Of a stretch of DNA of 35,287 nt, positions 1 through 10,786 are shown one piece after another; positions within the stretch are counted from its first letter, which is position 1, and each line of letters opens with the position of its first letter. The position numbers and the translations under genes are program-made. Below the pieces are notes generated by a model. It was not told the DNA's origin, did no database searches, and was given only the letters and a program-made list of their open reading frames with translations. The stretch is taken from positions 1-35,287 of the forward strand of contig SKRI01000056.1 in assembly GCA_007118565.1 (NCBI GenBank), written 5' to 3'. This DNA comes from Gemmatimonadota bacterium. GTDB lineage: Bacteria > Gemmatimonadota > Gemmatimonadetes > Longimicrobiales > Longimicrobiaceae.

Positions 1-1
1 G

Positions 2-742
2 GACGTCCACTGCGGCCGCGGCGAGCCGGACTCGCTGCGGCCGCTCTTCGCGAGGGCTGCCGAGGAGGCCGACGTCCTCCTCCTGGCGGGGGACGTCACC
101 GACCACGGTCGTCCCGCGGAGGGCCGGGCGCTGATCGAGGAGCTGAAGGAGGCGGGGGAGCTTCCCGTGCTGGCCGTCCTCGGCAACCACGACCACGAGG
201 CGGGCGAGCACGACGAGCTCGTGCGGATCCTCACCGACGGCGGCATTCGTCTCCTGGACGGGGAGGCGTGCGAGGTGGAGGGTGTGGGGTTCGCCGGCGT
301 GAAGGGGTTCGCGGGAGGGTTCGGCTCCGCGGTTCTGGAGGGGTGGGGTGAAGCAGTCCTCAAGCGTTTCGTGGACGAGGCGGTGGAGGAGGCGCTCAAG
401 CTCGAAAACGCGCTCGCGCGGCTGACGACGCCCGCGCGCATCGCCCTCCTGCACTACGCTCCGATCCGGGAGACGATCGAGGGGGAGGCGGTGGAGATCT
501 TCCCCTTCCTCGGGACAAGCCGCCTCGAGGACGCGCTCAGCCGGTTCCCCGTCTCCGCCGTATTCCACGGGCACGCCCACATCGGCAGCTTCGAGGGGCG
601 CACCAGGGACGACGTGCCGGTCTACAACGTGAGCGTGAAGGTGCTCGAGAAGACCTTTCCGGACCGGATCCCGATCCACGTCATCGAGGTCCCCTTGGAC
701 GGATCGGACGTCGCCTCCCCCGCAGACCGTCAGAGTGGCTGA
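2..742 (+). CDS. Metallophosphoesterase (5' truncated)
   Basis: This is a calcineurin-like phosphoesterase whose N-terminus lies beyond the left edge; the frame is open from base 2. The metal-binding motifs appear in the expected order: Asp-Val-His at the very edge (motif DxH), LLAGDVTDHG (GDxxD), VLGNHDH (GNHD), a lone His in LLHYAP and the final FHGHAHIG (GHxH). Family knowledge says such enzymes hold two divalent metals and hydrolyse phosphomono- or phosphodiesters. The substrate cannot be read from the sequence. Probably only a few residues are missing, since DxH normally sits within the first 10-15 residues. The protein looks cytoplasmic, with no membrane segment in the visible part. It ends 85 bp before the preferred fumC start and may share its transcript. 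Confidence 0.85.
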   Translation, partial: DVHCGRGEPDSLRPLFARAAEEADVLLLAGDVTDHGRPAEGRALIEELKEAGELPVLAVLGNHDHEAGEHDELVRILTDGGIRLLDGEACEVEGVGFAGVKGFAGGFGSAVLEGWGEAVLKRFVDEAVEEALKLENALARLTTPARIALLHYAPIRETIEGEAVEIFPFLGTSRLEDALSRFPVSAVFHGHAHIGSFEGRTRDDVPVYNVSVKVLEKTFPDRIPIHVIEVPLDGSDVASPADRQSG

Positions 743-826
743 GCCGGGCATTTGCCCGCAGGCTCCGCACCCTTCATACTGGCTTCAGCCCGTCACTCCC
801 AACCCTACGCACCGATGCCCGACGCC

Positions 827-2224
827 ATGAGCACGGAAACCCGCACCGAGCGCGACTCCCTGGGTGATATGCAGGTCCCCGCCGACGCTCTCTACGGCCC
901 GCAGACGCAACGGGCGGTGGAGAATTTCCCGATCAGCGACCTGCGCTTCCCGCGGCGGTTCATTGCCGCGCTCGGAATCGTCAAGCACGCCTGCGCCCGG
1001 GCGAACATGGATCTCGGGGAGATGGATGCGAAGCTGGGAGATCCCATCTCCCGGGCGGCCCGGGAGGTGACCGAGGGGAGGTGGGACGACCAGTTCGTGG
1101 TGGACATCTTCCAGACGGGCTCCGGGACCTCCACGAACATGAACGCGAACGAGGTCATCGCCCGCCTGGCTACCCGGATCACCGACGATGCCGAGGCGCG
1201 GATCCATCCCAACGATCACGTCAACATGGGGCAAAGCTCCAACGACGTGATCCCGACGGCCATGCATGTGGCAGCCCGGGTGGCCATCGCGGAAGAGCTG
1301 CTGCCGTCGCTGGAGCGGCTGGCCGAGGCGCTGGACGCCAAGGCCGAGGAGTTCGACGATGTCGTAAAGAGCGGGCGCACCCACCTGATGGACGCGACCC
1401 CGGTGCGGCTCGGGCAGGAGTTCGGCGGCTTCGCGGCGCAGGTGAGGCACGGCATCCGCCGGGTCCAGTCCGCGGCGGCGGACATGGCGGAGCTGGCGCT
1501 CGGCGGCACCGCGACCGGGACGGGCACCAACCGCCTCCCGGACTTCCCGGAGCGCGCCATCGCCCACATCAGCGACGAAACCGGCATCGAGTTCCGGGAG
1601 GCGGACAACCACTTCGAGGCGCAGGGCGCGAAGGACGCCTACGTCTTCGCCTCGGGCGCGCTCAACACCGTGGCCGTCTCCCTCCTCAAGATCGCCAACG
1701 ACATCCGCTGGCTCGGGAGCGGGCCCACCTCCGGTCTCTCCGAGATCCGGCTCCCGGCGGTCCAGCCCGGCTCGTCGATTATGCCGGGGAAGGTCAACCC
1801 GGTCCTCTCCGAGGCGCTGATGATGGTCTGCTCCAAGGTGATGGGGAACCATGTGACGGTCACGGTGGGCGGTCAGCACGGCAACTTCGAGCTGAACGTC
1901 ATGATGCCCGTCATGGCACATGCACTCCTGGAGTCGATCCACATCCTGGCCACCGGGTGCGACGCCTTCCGCACGAGGTGCGTGGACGGGATCGAGGTGG
2001 ACCGAGATCGCTGCCGCGAGCTGCTGGAGAAGAACCCCTCCATCGCCACCGCGTTGAACGCCCACATCGGCTATGACGAGGCCTCGGCCGTGGCAAAGGA
2101 GGCGGCCGCGAACCGCGAGTCTGTCCGCGACGTGGTGAAGCGGCGTGGCCTGCTCGACGAGGCGAAGCTTGACGAGGTGCTGGACGTGCGGGAGATGACG
2201 GAGCCCGGCGTACCGGGGAAGTAG
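827..2224 (+). CDS. fumC: Class II fumarate hydratase
   Basis: Fumarase C interconverts fumarate and L-malate in the TCA cycle and is a cytoplasmic homotetramer of the aspartase/fumarase superfamily. The 465-residue product has the family's usual length. It starts in the typical way (ERDSLGDMQVPADALYGPQTQRA) and contains TGSGTSTNMNANEV, SGRTHLMDATPV and the signature loop GSSIMPGKVNP at residues 315-325, which carries the catalytic serine. The frame is open further upstream, to a TTG at 752 and an ATG at 815. The ATG at 827 is preferred because it matches the family N-terminus; no start has a clear Shine-Dalgarno. The fabH-like gene follows 30 bp downstream. The iron-independent class II enzyme fits the neighbouring 2-oxoglutarate dehydrogenase genes, which converge on it. 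Confidence 0.95.
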   Translation: MSTETRTERDSLGDMQVPADALYGPQTQRAVENFPISDLRFPRRFIAALGIVKHACARANMDLGEMDAKLGDPISRAAREVTEGRWDDQFVVDIFQTGSGTSTNMNANEVIARLATRITDDAEARIHPNDHVNMGQSSNDVIPTAMHVAARVAIAEELLPSLERLAEALDAKAEEFDDVVKSGRTHLMDATPVRLGQEFGGFAAQVRHGIRRVQSAAADMAELALGGTATGTGTNRLPDFPERAIAHISDETGIEFREADNHFEAQGAKDAYVFASGALNTVAVSLLKIANDIRWLGSGPTSGLSEIRLPAVQPGSSIMPGKVNPVLSEALMMVCSKVMGNHVTVTVGGQHGNFELNVMMPVMAHALLESIHILATGCDAFRTRCVDGIEVDRDRCRELLEKNPSIATALNAHIGYDEASAVAKEAAANRESVRDVVKRRGLLDEAKLDEVLDVREMTEPGVPGK

Positions 2225-2254
2225 CCGCCGGATCGACACCAACCTGAAATCGCG

Positions 2255-3313
2255 ATGAGCAAGACGGCCAGAGTCGCCGGAACGGGGAGCTTCCTTCCCC
2301 CCACCGCGCAGAGCAACGCCGATCTGTACGGCCTCGAGAGCATCCGCCGCAACTTCGACGTGGAGCGCGCCCGCGCCTCGCTTCGGGAGATCGAGGGGGT
2401 AGAGGATCGCTCCCCGGTCGAGGTGTTCGATCTCTGGGCACGGCAGGTGACTGGCATAATCGAGCGCAGGGTGACGCGCCCGGAGGACGGGCATACCACC
2501 GAGTCGATGTGCGCGGAGGCTTCGCGGAGGGCGCTCGAAGCGGCCGGCATGTCGCCGGATGCGCTCGATGCGATCCTGATCGGATCGGTGACGCCATCGG
2601 ACTCCGTACCCAACGCCTCTGCCACGGTGGGCTCGATGATCGGGGCGCCGCGTGCCGGAGGCTTCACCCTGAACGGGGCGTGCACCGGCTTCATCCATGT
2701 GATGGCGACCGGCTACGCCATGATCCGGAGCGGGATCGCGGAGAATGTGCTGGTGTGCGCGGGTGACGTACTCACCCGCATCACCAACTACGAGGACCCG
2801 ACGACCGCCGTCCTCTTCTCCGACGGGGCCGGCGCGGCCGTCCTCACCGCGTCGGGGAACGGCGGCTTTGCGGGCCCGCCGACGCTGAGCGCCGACTATG
2901 CCCGGGAGCACCTCTACATCCGGGGCCAGGGGTGGGAGGAGGCAGACGACCCGAATCCCAAGCTGCGCATGGGTGGAGGTCCCAAGGTGCTGCGGCGCGC
3001 CATCAACGCCATGGCCTCGGTGGCCGAGCGCGCGCTGGAGGAGGCGGGCGCGGACTGGAGCACGGTGGACCTCGTCGTCCCGCACCAGGCCAACCTTCGC
3101 ATCACCCGCGGGCTCGAGAAGCATCTGGCCCTTCCGAAGGGCCGGGTGGTCCACAACATCGAGCGCTACGGAAACTGCTCGGCGGCCACGGTGGGCATCG
3201 CCCTCGACGAGGCGCTGCGGGGGAAGCACGGGGAGGTGCCGCGCCCGGCGCGGGTGGTCCTCACCGCCGTGGGAGGCGGCTACACCACCGGCGCCGCGGT
3301 CATCGATATGTAG
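2255..3313 (+). CDS. Beta-ketoacyl-ACP synthase III (FabH-like)
   Basis: This is a thiolase-fold condensing enzyme of the FabH family, which joins an acyl-CoA starter to malonyl-ACP. The Cys-His-Asn triad is intact: Cys143 in NGACTGF, His277 in VPHQANLRI and Asn307 in YGNCSAATVG, followed by the C-terminal GGGYTTGAA. At 352 residues it is longer than typical FabH (about 315-330). The extra length lies between GTGSFLP (residue 9) and TGIIERR (residue 66), a spacing about 26 residues longer than in E. coli FabH. The arginine that contacts CoA just before TGI in E. coli is Val here. It may therefore use a different starter acyl group or partner; OleA/PqsD-like or secondary-metabolite roles cannot be excluded. 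It lies 30 bp after fumC and ends 22 bp from the convergent PepSY gene. Confidence 0.85.
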   Translation: MSKTARVAGTGSFLPPTAQSNADLYGLESIRRNFDVERARASLREIEGVEDRSPVEVFDLWARQVTGIIERRVTRPEDGHTTESMCAEASRRALEAAGMSPDALDAILIGSVTPSDSVPNASATVGSMIGAPRAGGFTLNGACTGFIHVMATGYAMIRSGIAENVLVCAGDVLTRITNYEDPTTAVLFSDGAGAAVLTASGNGGFAGPPTLSADYAREHLYIRGQGWEEADDPNPKLRMGGGPKVLRRAINAMASVAERALEEAGADWSTVDLVVPHQANLRITRGLEKHLALPKGRVVHNIERYGNCSAATVGIALDEALRGKHGEVPRPARVVLTAVGGGYTTGAAVIDM

Positions 3314-3335
3314 GACGGAAAGTCGGGCAGCGCCG

Positions 3336-4160
3336 TCAGCCGACCGCCTTCCGCCGCCCAAGCCATCGCCGGTACGGTCGGGAGGTCAGCACGAAGAGGA
3401 CGAAGCCGGCGATGATGGTGACGACCGCCAGCACGGACATGATCCGGAGCAGCCAGTTGTTGAAGTCGTCGCGCGTCCGGTAGTCCATGGTGTGCAGCAT
3501 CCAGAAGAAGTCGAAGATCCTCCACTGGGTGTTGCGCACGGTGCGGACGGTGCCGTGCTCGGCGGGAACGTAGGAGCGCGCGCCGGACCGGTGGTCCCAG
3601 TGGACCACCCAGACCGGCGTCGGCCCGCCCCGGAACTCGTGGTGCGGTCCGATGTCCTCCCTTTCCAGCAGCTCCACCCGCGCCACCGGCGCGGTAAAGG
3701 CGGCATCCTCCTCCGCCACCGCCACCGCCTGCTCGCGCGAGAGCGGCGGGAGTGGCTCCCCGGTTGCCGCGTCGGCGAGGTGGGTCCGCCGCTCGGTTTC
3801 CCCGTTCTCCAGGGCGAGATATCCGATCCGCCAGGTGGGCGCTCCGAGCACCCGCAACAGCTCGAGGGAGAAGATGGAGTCGACGGGCTCTGCGATCCGC
3901 TCCAGCGCCGCGCGGGGAGAGGCCAGCTCGACGTCCGCGGCGATGGCGGCGGGTGCTTCGCGCAGGGGGGTGCCGTGGATGTTCTCCAGCCGGGTCCAGG
4001 CGAAGTAGATCCCGCTGATCGTCCAGACGGCGAACTGGATGCCGATCACCAGCCCCATCCAGCGGTGCGCTTTCCGGACGAAGAAGGTGCTGGAGCGGCG
4101 GCGGCCGCCGCGCTGGTCGTCCGCCCCGGTCGGTCGGCCGGATGAAGGGGTCCTCGCCAT
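3336..4160 (-). CDS. PepSY-associated transmembrane protein
   Basis: A 274-residue membrane protein of the PepSY/PepSY_TM type. It has a basic, disordered N-terminus (about 1-28), a first membrane helix at about 33-53 starting with KAHRWMGL, and a large presumed periplasmic part. That part includes a PepSY-like stretch (SREQAVAVAEEDAAF) and WVVHWDHRSG. It then has FFWMLHTMDYR and a second membrane helix at about 236-256, followed by a basic tail. Histidines in the membrane-proximal HRWMG and LHTMDYR motifs resemble haem-ligand positions in PepSY_TM reductase-like proteins, so a redox or metal-related role is possible but unproven. Its ATG lies three bases after the lpd stop, so it is very likely co-transcribed with the 2-oxoglutarate dehydrogenase genes, an odd partner for a membrane protein. 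Confidence 0.75.
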   Translation of the reverse strand: MARTPSSGRPTGADDQRGGRRRSSTFFVRKAHRWMGLVIGIQFAVWTISGIYFAWTRLENIHGTPLREAPAAIAADVELASPRAALERIAEPVDSIFSLELLRVLGAPTWRIGYLALENGETERRTHLADAATGEPLPPLSREQAVAVAEEDAAFTAPVARVELLEREDIGPHHEFRGGPTPVWVVHWDHRSGARSYVPAEHGTVRTVRNTQWRIFDFFWMLHTMDYRTRDDFNNWLLRIMSVLAVVTIIAGFVLFVLTSRPYRRWLGRRKAVG

Positions 4161-4163
4161 CGC

Positions 4164-5549
4164 CTACATGTGGATGACCCGCCCGTCCACCGCCAGCGCC
4201 GCCTCACGAACCGCCTCGGGCAGGGTGGGGTGGGCGTGCACGCTGCGGGCGATGTCTTCGGCGGTCGCCTCCATCTCGATGGCGAAGGCCGCTTCGGCGA
4301 TGAGGTCCGAGGCGCGCGGCCCGAAGATGTGCAGCCCGAGCAGGCGGTCGGTCTCCGCGTCGGCGATGATCTTAACCATACCGTCCGTCTCCCCCATGGC
4401 CTTGGCGCGGCCGTTGGCCAGGAAGGGGAACTTGCCGACACGGATCTCTCCGCGCTCCCGCGCCTCCGCCTCGGTCAGTCCCACCGAGGCAACCTCCGGC
4501 CAGGTATAGCAGACGCCGGCCACGGCCGCATAATTGACATGGCCCGGCTGCCCGGCCATGATCTCCACGGCTGCCACTCCCTCGTCCTCCGCCTTGTGCG
4601 CCAGCATCTTCCCGCCGATGGCGTCACCGATGGCGTAGATCCCCCCCACCCCGGTGTGGTAATTCTCATCGACCTGGATGACGCCGCGCTCCAGCCTCAC
4701 CCCCACCTCCTCCAGCCCCATCCCCTCGGTGTAGGCGCGGCGCCCCACCGCCACCAAAACCACGTCGGCCTCCACCGGATCACCGCCCTCGATCTCCACC
4801 TTCACTCCCTTCTTGGTCTTCTTGGCACCGGTGACCTTGGTGCCGGTGCGGATGTCGAAGCCCTGCTTATCGAGCGCACGCTGAGCTTGCTTGACGATCT
4901 CGTCGTCCATGCCGGGCATGATGGTCTCCGCCATCTCCAGCACGGTCACCTCGGCGCCCAGGCGGAGCCAGACCGAGCCCAGCTCGAGCCCGATGTAGCC
5001 GCCGCCGATCACCGCCATCCGCTTCGGCACCTCGGAAAGGGAGAGGGCGCCGGTGGAGTCGACGATCCGCTCCCCGTCGAACTTCAGGAAGGGGAGCTCG
5101 ATCGGCACCGAGCCGGGGGCCAGGAGGATCTTCTCCGCGGAGACGGTGCCGGTGCCGTCCTCGCCCTCCACCTCGATCTCTGTCTCGGAGGTGAGGCGTC
5201 CGAAGCCACGGATCCACTCGATCTTGTTCTTCTTGAAGAGGCCGGCGATGCCCTTGGTGAGTCCCTCCACTACGCCGTCCTTGCGCTTCTGCATGGTGGA
5301 GACATCCATCGTGGCATCACCCACACCGATCCCGTGCGCCTCCGCCTTGTGCCGGATCTGCTCGAAAAGCTCGGAGGAGTCGAGGAGCGCCTTGGAGGGG
5401 ATGCAGCCCACCCGCAGGCAGGTGCCGCCCAGCCGGGAGTCCTTCTCCACGCAGGCCACCTTCATCCCGAGCTGGGCGGCGCGGATGGCGGCCACGTACC
5501 CGCCGGGGCCGCCGCCGAGGACGATGAGATCGAAGGAGTCTGAAGCCAT
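4164..5549 (-). CDS. lpd: Dihydrolipoyl dehydrogenase (E3)
   Basis: E3 reoxidises the dihydrolipoyl arm of the 2-oxoglutarate (and possibly pyruvate) dehydrogenase complex, passing electrons through a disulfide and FAD to NAD+. The 461-residue protein is of normal length. It has the N-terminal FAD motif LGGGPGGYVAA, the redox disulfide GGTCLRVGCIPSK (Cys44, Cys49), a second dinucleotide fold VIGGGYIGLELGSVW, the FAD-contact YAIGDAIGGKMLAHKAEDEG, and the C-terminal dimer-interface pair AHPTLPE (His440, Glu445). It lies downstream of sucA-sucB on the same strand but is separated from sucB by the LTXXQ lipoprotein gene. The 139-bp leader has no Shine-Dalgarno; the bases just before ATG are pyrimidine-rich. 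Confidence 0.96.
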   Translation of the reverse strand: MASDSFDLIVLGGGPGGYVAAIRAAQLGMKVACVEKDSRLGGTCLRVGCIPSKALLDSSELFEQIRHKAEAHGIGVGDATMDVSTMQKRKDGVVEGLTKGIAGLFKKNKIEWIRGFGRLTSETEIEVEGEDGTGTVSAEKILLAPGSVPIELPFLKFDGERIVDSTGALSLSEVPKRMAVIGGGYIGLELGSVWLRLGAEVTVLEMAETIMPGMDDEIVKQAQRALDKQGFDIRTGTKVTGAKKTKKGVKVEIEGGDPVEADVVLVAVGRRAYTEGMGLEEVGVRLERGVIQVDENYHTGVGGIYAIGDAIGGKMLAHKAEDEGVAAVEIMAGQPGHVNYAAVAGVCYTWPEVASVGLTEAEARERGEIRVGKFPFLANGRAKAMGETDGMVKIIADAETDRLLGLHIFGPRASDLIAEAAFAIEMEATAEDIARSVHAHPTLPEAVREAALAVDGRVIHM

Positions 5550-5688
5550 GGTGAGTAGGAGATCGCGAGCTAGGAGAATTCAGCCTGGGGGCCGCCCATA
5601 AACGTTGAGCGCTACGACCCCCTGCGCCACGCAGGATGGGCGCCGCGTCGAAGGTAGGAAAGGGGAGGGCGAAGCGACAGGCAGGGCG

Positions 5689-6258
5689 TCATCGGTGGTG
5701 GTCGTGGTGCCCGGTGTGCGCGTCGGTACCGTAGCCACGCAACTGCATGTAGCGATCGATCTGGTGCCGGGTGAGGATCTCCGTCGTCTCTAGGTGGGCA
5801 CGGAGGTGGGCATGACGGATGCGCCCCCGCTGCTCCGCGATCTCACCGGTCAGGCGTCGGACCTCCGGCTCCGTGGCGTTCGCACTGGCGAAGAGCCGGT
5901 CGAGCTGCCGCTCCCGCTCCACCAGCGCGGCTCCCACCGTGGAGGCGTCCTCCTGCATCCGCGCGCGGGACGCCTGGACGGCGGTCCGCTGTTCCGCGGA
6001 CAGCTCCAGCTCGGCGGCAAGCTCAAGGACGTGCATGGGGCCGGGAAACCCGTTCAGCTCCGCGGCGAGCGCGAACCCCATGCCGGCGCCTGCACGGTAG
6101 CCGGCGATCTCATCGGCCGAGAGCGCCTTGATCTCGCGGTCGGTGATGGCGGCGTGCGAGGAGGCGGCGGGCGTAGCCGCGGGTGCGCAGGCTGCTATTG
6201 CGGCGAGCAGGGCGAGAGCGAGTGGCAGAGCAGTGCGTCGTGTCGGCGTCATGTTCAT
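5689..6258 (-). CDS. LTXXQ/Spy-like lipoprotein with His-rich tail
   Basis: A 189-residue exported protein starting MNMTPTRRTALPLALALLA, with a lipobox IAAC (Cys24), so a lipid-anchored periplasmic product is predicted. The mature part is helical and shows two LTXXQ-like repeats, LELSAEQRTAVQ and LTRHQIDRYMQL, as in the Spy/CpxP/CnrX-type heavy-metal or stress-sensing families. It ends in HTGHHDHHR, a likely metal-binding tail. Family members act as periplasmic chaperones or metal sensors; which applies here is not visible. The frame extends upstream to 6297, with ATGs at 6273, 6258 and 6252. The start at 6258 gives the cleanest signal peptide. It sits 84 bp after sucB and 139 bp before lpd, on the same strand as both. 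Confidence 0.75.
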   Translation of the reverse strand: MNMTPTRRTALPLALALLAAIAACAPAATPAASSHAAITDREIKALSADEIAGYRAGAGMGFALAAELNGFPGPMHVLELAAELELSAEQRTAVQASRARMQEDASTVGAALVERERQLDRLFASANATEPEVRRLTGEIAEQRGRIRHAHLRAHLETTEILTRHQIDRYMQLRGYGTDAHTGHHDHHR

Positions 6259-6342
6259 GAATTCGCAAGGCATCGATACGCGGGCGGGGCGCAGCACCGC
6301 TGCGCCCCGCCCGCCTCTTCCGGACCGGACCTGCCGGTGGAG

Positions 6343-7608
6343 TTACCCCTCCAGCAGCAGCTCCTCGGGCTCCTCCAGCATCCGCTTGATGGCCACCAGG
6401 AACTGGACCGCCTCCTGGCCGTCCACGATGCGGTGGTCGTAGGTCAGCGCCAGGTACATCATGGGCCGGACCTTGACCTCGCCGTCCACCACCATGGGGC
6501 GCTGGGTGATGTTGTGCATCCCCAGGATGCCGACCTGCGGCGGGTTGAGAATCGGCGTGGAGAGCATGGAGCCGTAAATGCCACCGTTGGTGATGGTGAA
6601 GGTGCCGCCCTGGAGGTCGTCCAGGGAGAGCTTGCCGTCGCGCGCCTTCACCGCCAGGTCGATGATGGCCTGCTCCACCCCGGCGAAGGAGAGGCGGTCG
6701 GCGTCGCGCACCACCGGAACGACGAGCCCCTGGTCGGTGCCGACCGCGATGCCGATGTCGTAGTAGTGCTTGAGGACCATCTCGTCCCCCTGGATCTCCG
6801 CGTTCACGCGCGGGAACTGCTTGAGCGCGCCGATGGCCGCCTTGGCGAAGAAGCTCATGAAGCCGAGCTTCACCCCGTGCTTCTCGTGGAAGGCGTCCTT
6901 GCGGCGCTTGCGGATCTCCATGACCCGGGTCAGGTCCACCTCGTTGAAGGTGGTGAGTGAGGCGGTGGTCTGCTGCGCCTCGACCAGGCGGCGGGCGATG
7001 GTCTGGCGCCGGCGGGACATCCGCTCGCGGGTCTCCCGGTCGGCGCGCCCCGTGTCCGGCTGTTTCGCACCGGGTGCCTGGGCGGCTTTGCGGTCCGCCG
7101 GCGCCTTCGCCGGCTCACCGGCCGGCTGCTGCTCCGCCTTCTTCCCGTCCCCGGAGACGGCCTGCTCCACATCCTCCTTCGTGATTCGCCCGCGCGGGCC
7201 GGAGCCGGTCACCGTGGAGAGGTCGATGTCGTGCTCGGCCGCCAGCCGGCGTGCAGAGGGAGATGTCGAGCCGCCCGCCTCGCCCTCGGCAGCATCGTCC
7301 TTCTCGGTCGCGGCGCCTGCCGGCTGCCTCTCCTCCTTGGGCTCGGCCTCCTTCTTCGGGGGTGCGCCCTCTCCCTCCTCGAGCGTGCCCAGAACATCGT
7401 CCACGCCGACCGTCTCCCCCTCCTGCTTGGCGATCGAGCCGACCACCCCGTCCTTCTGGGCGGCCACCTCGACCGTGATCTTGTCCGTCTCCAGCTCGAC
7501 CAGGATCTCGTCCTTGCTGACGGACTCGCCCTCCTGCTTGGTCCAGCGGCCCACGGTAGCCTCCACGACGGACTCGCCCAGGGGCGGCACCCGAATCTCG
7601 ATCGACAT
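6343..7608 (-). CDS. sucB: Dihydrolipoyllysine succinyltransferase (OGDH E2)
   Basis: E2 core of the 2-oxoglutarate dehydrogenase complex, transferring the succinyl group from lipoyl-lysine to CoA. The 421-residue product has, in order: an N-terminal lipoyl domain (1-80) with Lys43 in [10 protein letters not shown]; an acidic, alanine-rich linker; the E1/E3-binding domain (about 114-150, [20 protein letters not shown]); a second linker rich in Ala, Lys and Pro; and the acyltransferase domain from about 195 to the end, with catalytic His392 and Asp396 in YDHRIVDG. The frame is open upstream to 7866, inside sucA, but the family N-terminus [13 protein letters not shown] fixes the ATG at 7608. 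It lies 47 bp after sucA. A single lipoyl domain is usual for this E2. Confidence 0.96.
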   Translation of the reverse strand: MSIEIRVPPLGESVVEATVGRWTKQEGESVSKDEILVELETDKITVEVAAQKDGVVGSIAKQEGETVGVDDVLGTLEEGEGAPPKKEAEPKEERQPAGAATEKDDAAEGEAGGSTSPSARRLAAEHDIDLSTVTGSGPRGRITKEDVEQAVSGDGKKAEQQPAGEPAKAPADRKAAQAPGAKQPDTGRADRETRERMSRRRQTIARRLVEAQQTTASLTTFNEVDLTRVMEIRKRRKDAFHEKHGVKLGFMSFFAKAAIGALKQFPRVNAEIQGDEMVLKHYYDIGIAVGTDQGLVVPVVRDADRLSFAGVEQAIIDLAVKARDGKLSLDDLQGGTFTITNGGIYGSMLSTPILNPPQVGILGMHNITQRPMVVDGEVKVRPMMYLALTYDHRIVDGQEAVQFLVAIKRMLEEPEELLLEG

Positions 7609-7655
7609 GTCGGTGTTGGTTGAAAGCTCTCGGCTTTGAGCGGTAGAGGGAGCCC

Positions 7656-10439
<2,784 letters not shown>

Positions 10440-10786
10440 TCTGGATGGATGATCGGGCGAAGGTGGCGCCGCCTGCCGGCACCACGTGCGAAGCAACCGA
10501 AAGCAGGATAAGCTAACGACCGCTTCGGGAGGTCGCTACCGCGAACGAGCGCGGGGGGACCTTTCCCTGCGGGCACGCGTACATCTGGCATGCGAGGTGC
10601 ACCCCGGGCCAGCGCATTTCCCTGGCCCCGCCAAATCCATGATGCGACGGCGTCCCGCAGCCGGCGTTACCGGCGCGAATGTGGTACGTTGTCGTCCGCT
10701 CCGGTAGCGCCCGGTTGGCGTTCACGCAGTAGCGGTGCCAGCGAATCGCCTCGGATTCGCAGGTCGGTCGAACAACGAGATCTGAG
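10440..10786. promoter_or_regulatory. Divergent spacer between sucA and tamA
   Basis: This 347-bp non-coding stretch must hold the promoters for sucA (leftward) and tamA (rightward). No convincing -35/-10 pair stands out on either strand. Two inverted repeats are visible. GGGCCAG/CTGGCCC occupies 10606-10612 and 10622-10628 with a 9-base loop. GCGAATC/GATTCGC occupies 10741-10747 and 10754-10760 with a 6-base loop, 26 bp before the tamA ATG. No protein-coding reading with family similarity was recognised in it. Confidence 0.5.
10741..10760 (+). repeat. 7-bp inverted repeat in tamA leader
   Basis: A perfect 7-bp inverted repeat, GCGAATC and GATTCGC, flanks a 6-base loop and ends 26 bp before the tamA start. 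It could be an operator or an mRNA leader hairpin. There is no U-tract after it, so it is not a typical terminator. Confidence 0.4.

Noticed and set aside
785-3361. 858-residue open frame on the minus strand opposite fumC and the fabH-like gene
   Set aside because: Arg/Gly/His/Pro-rich translation with no family motifs; it mirrors the third-position GC bias of the two clear genes on the plus strand.
10606-10628. GGGCCAG/CTGGCCC inverted repeat as a terminator
   Set aside because: It lies in a divergent spacer where no transcript should end and has no U-tract; kept only as part of the spacer description.
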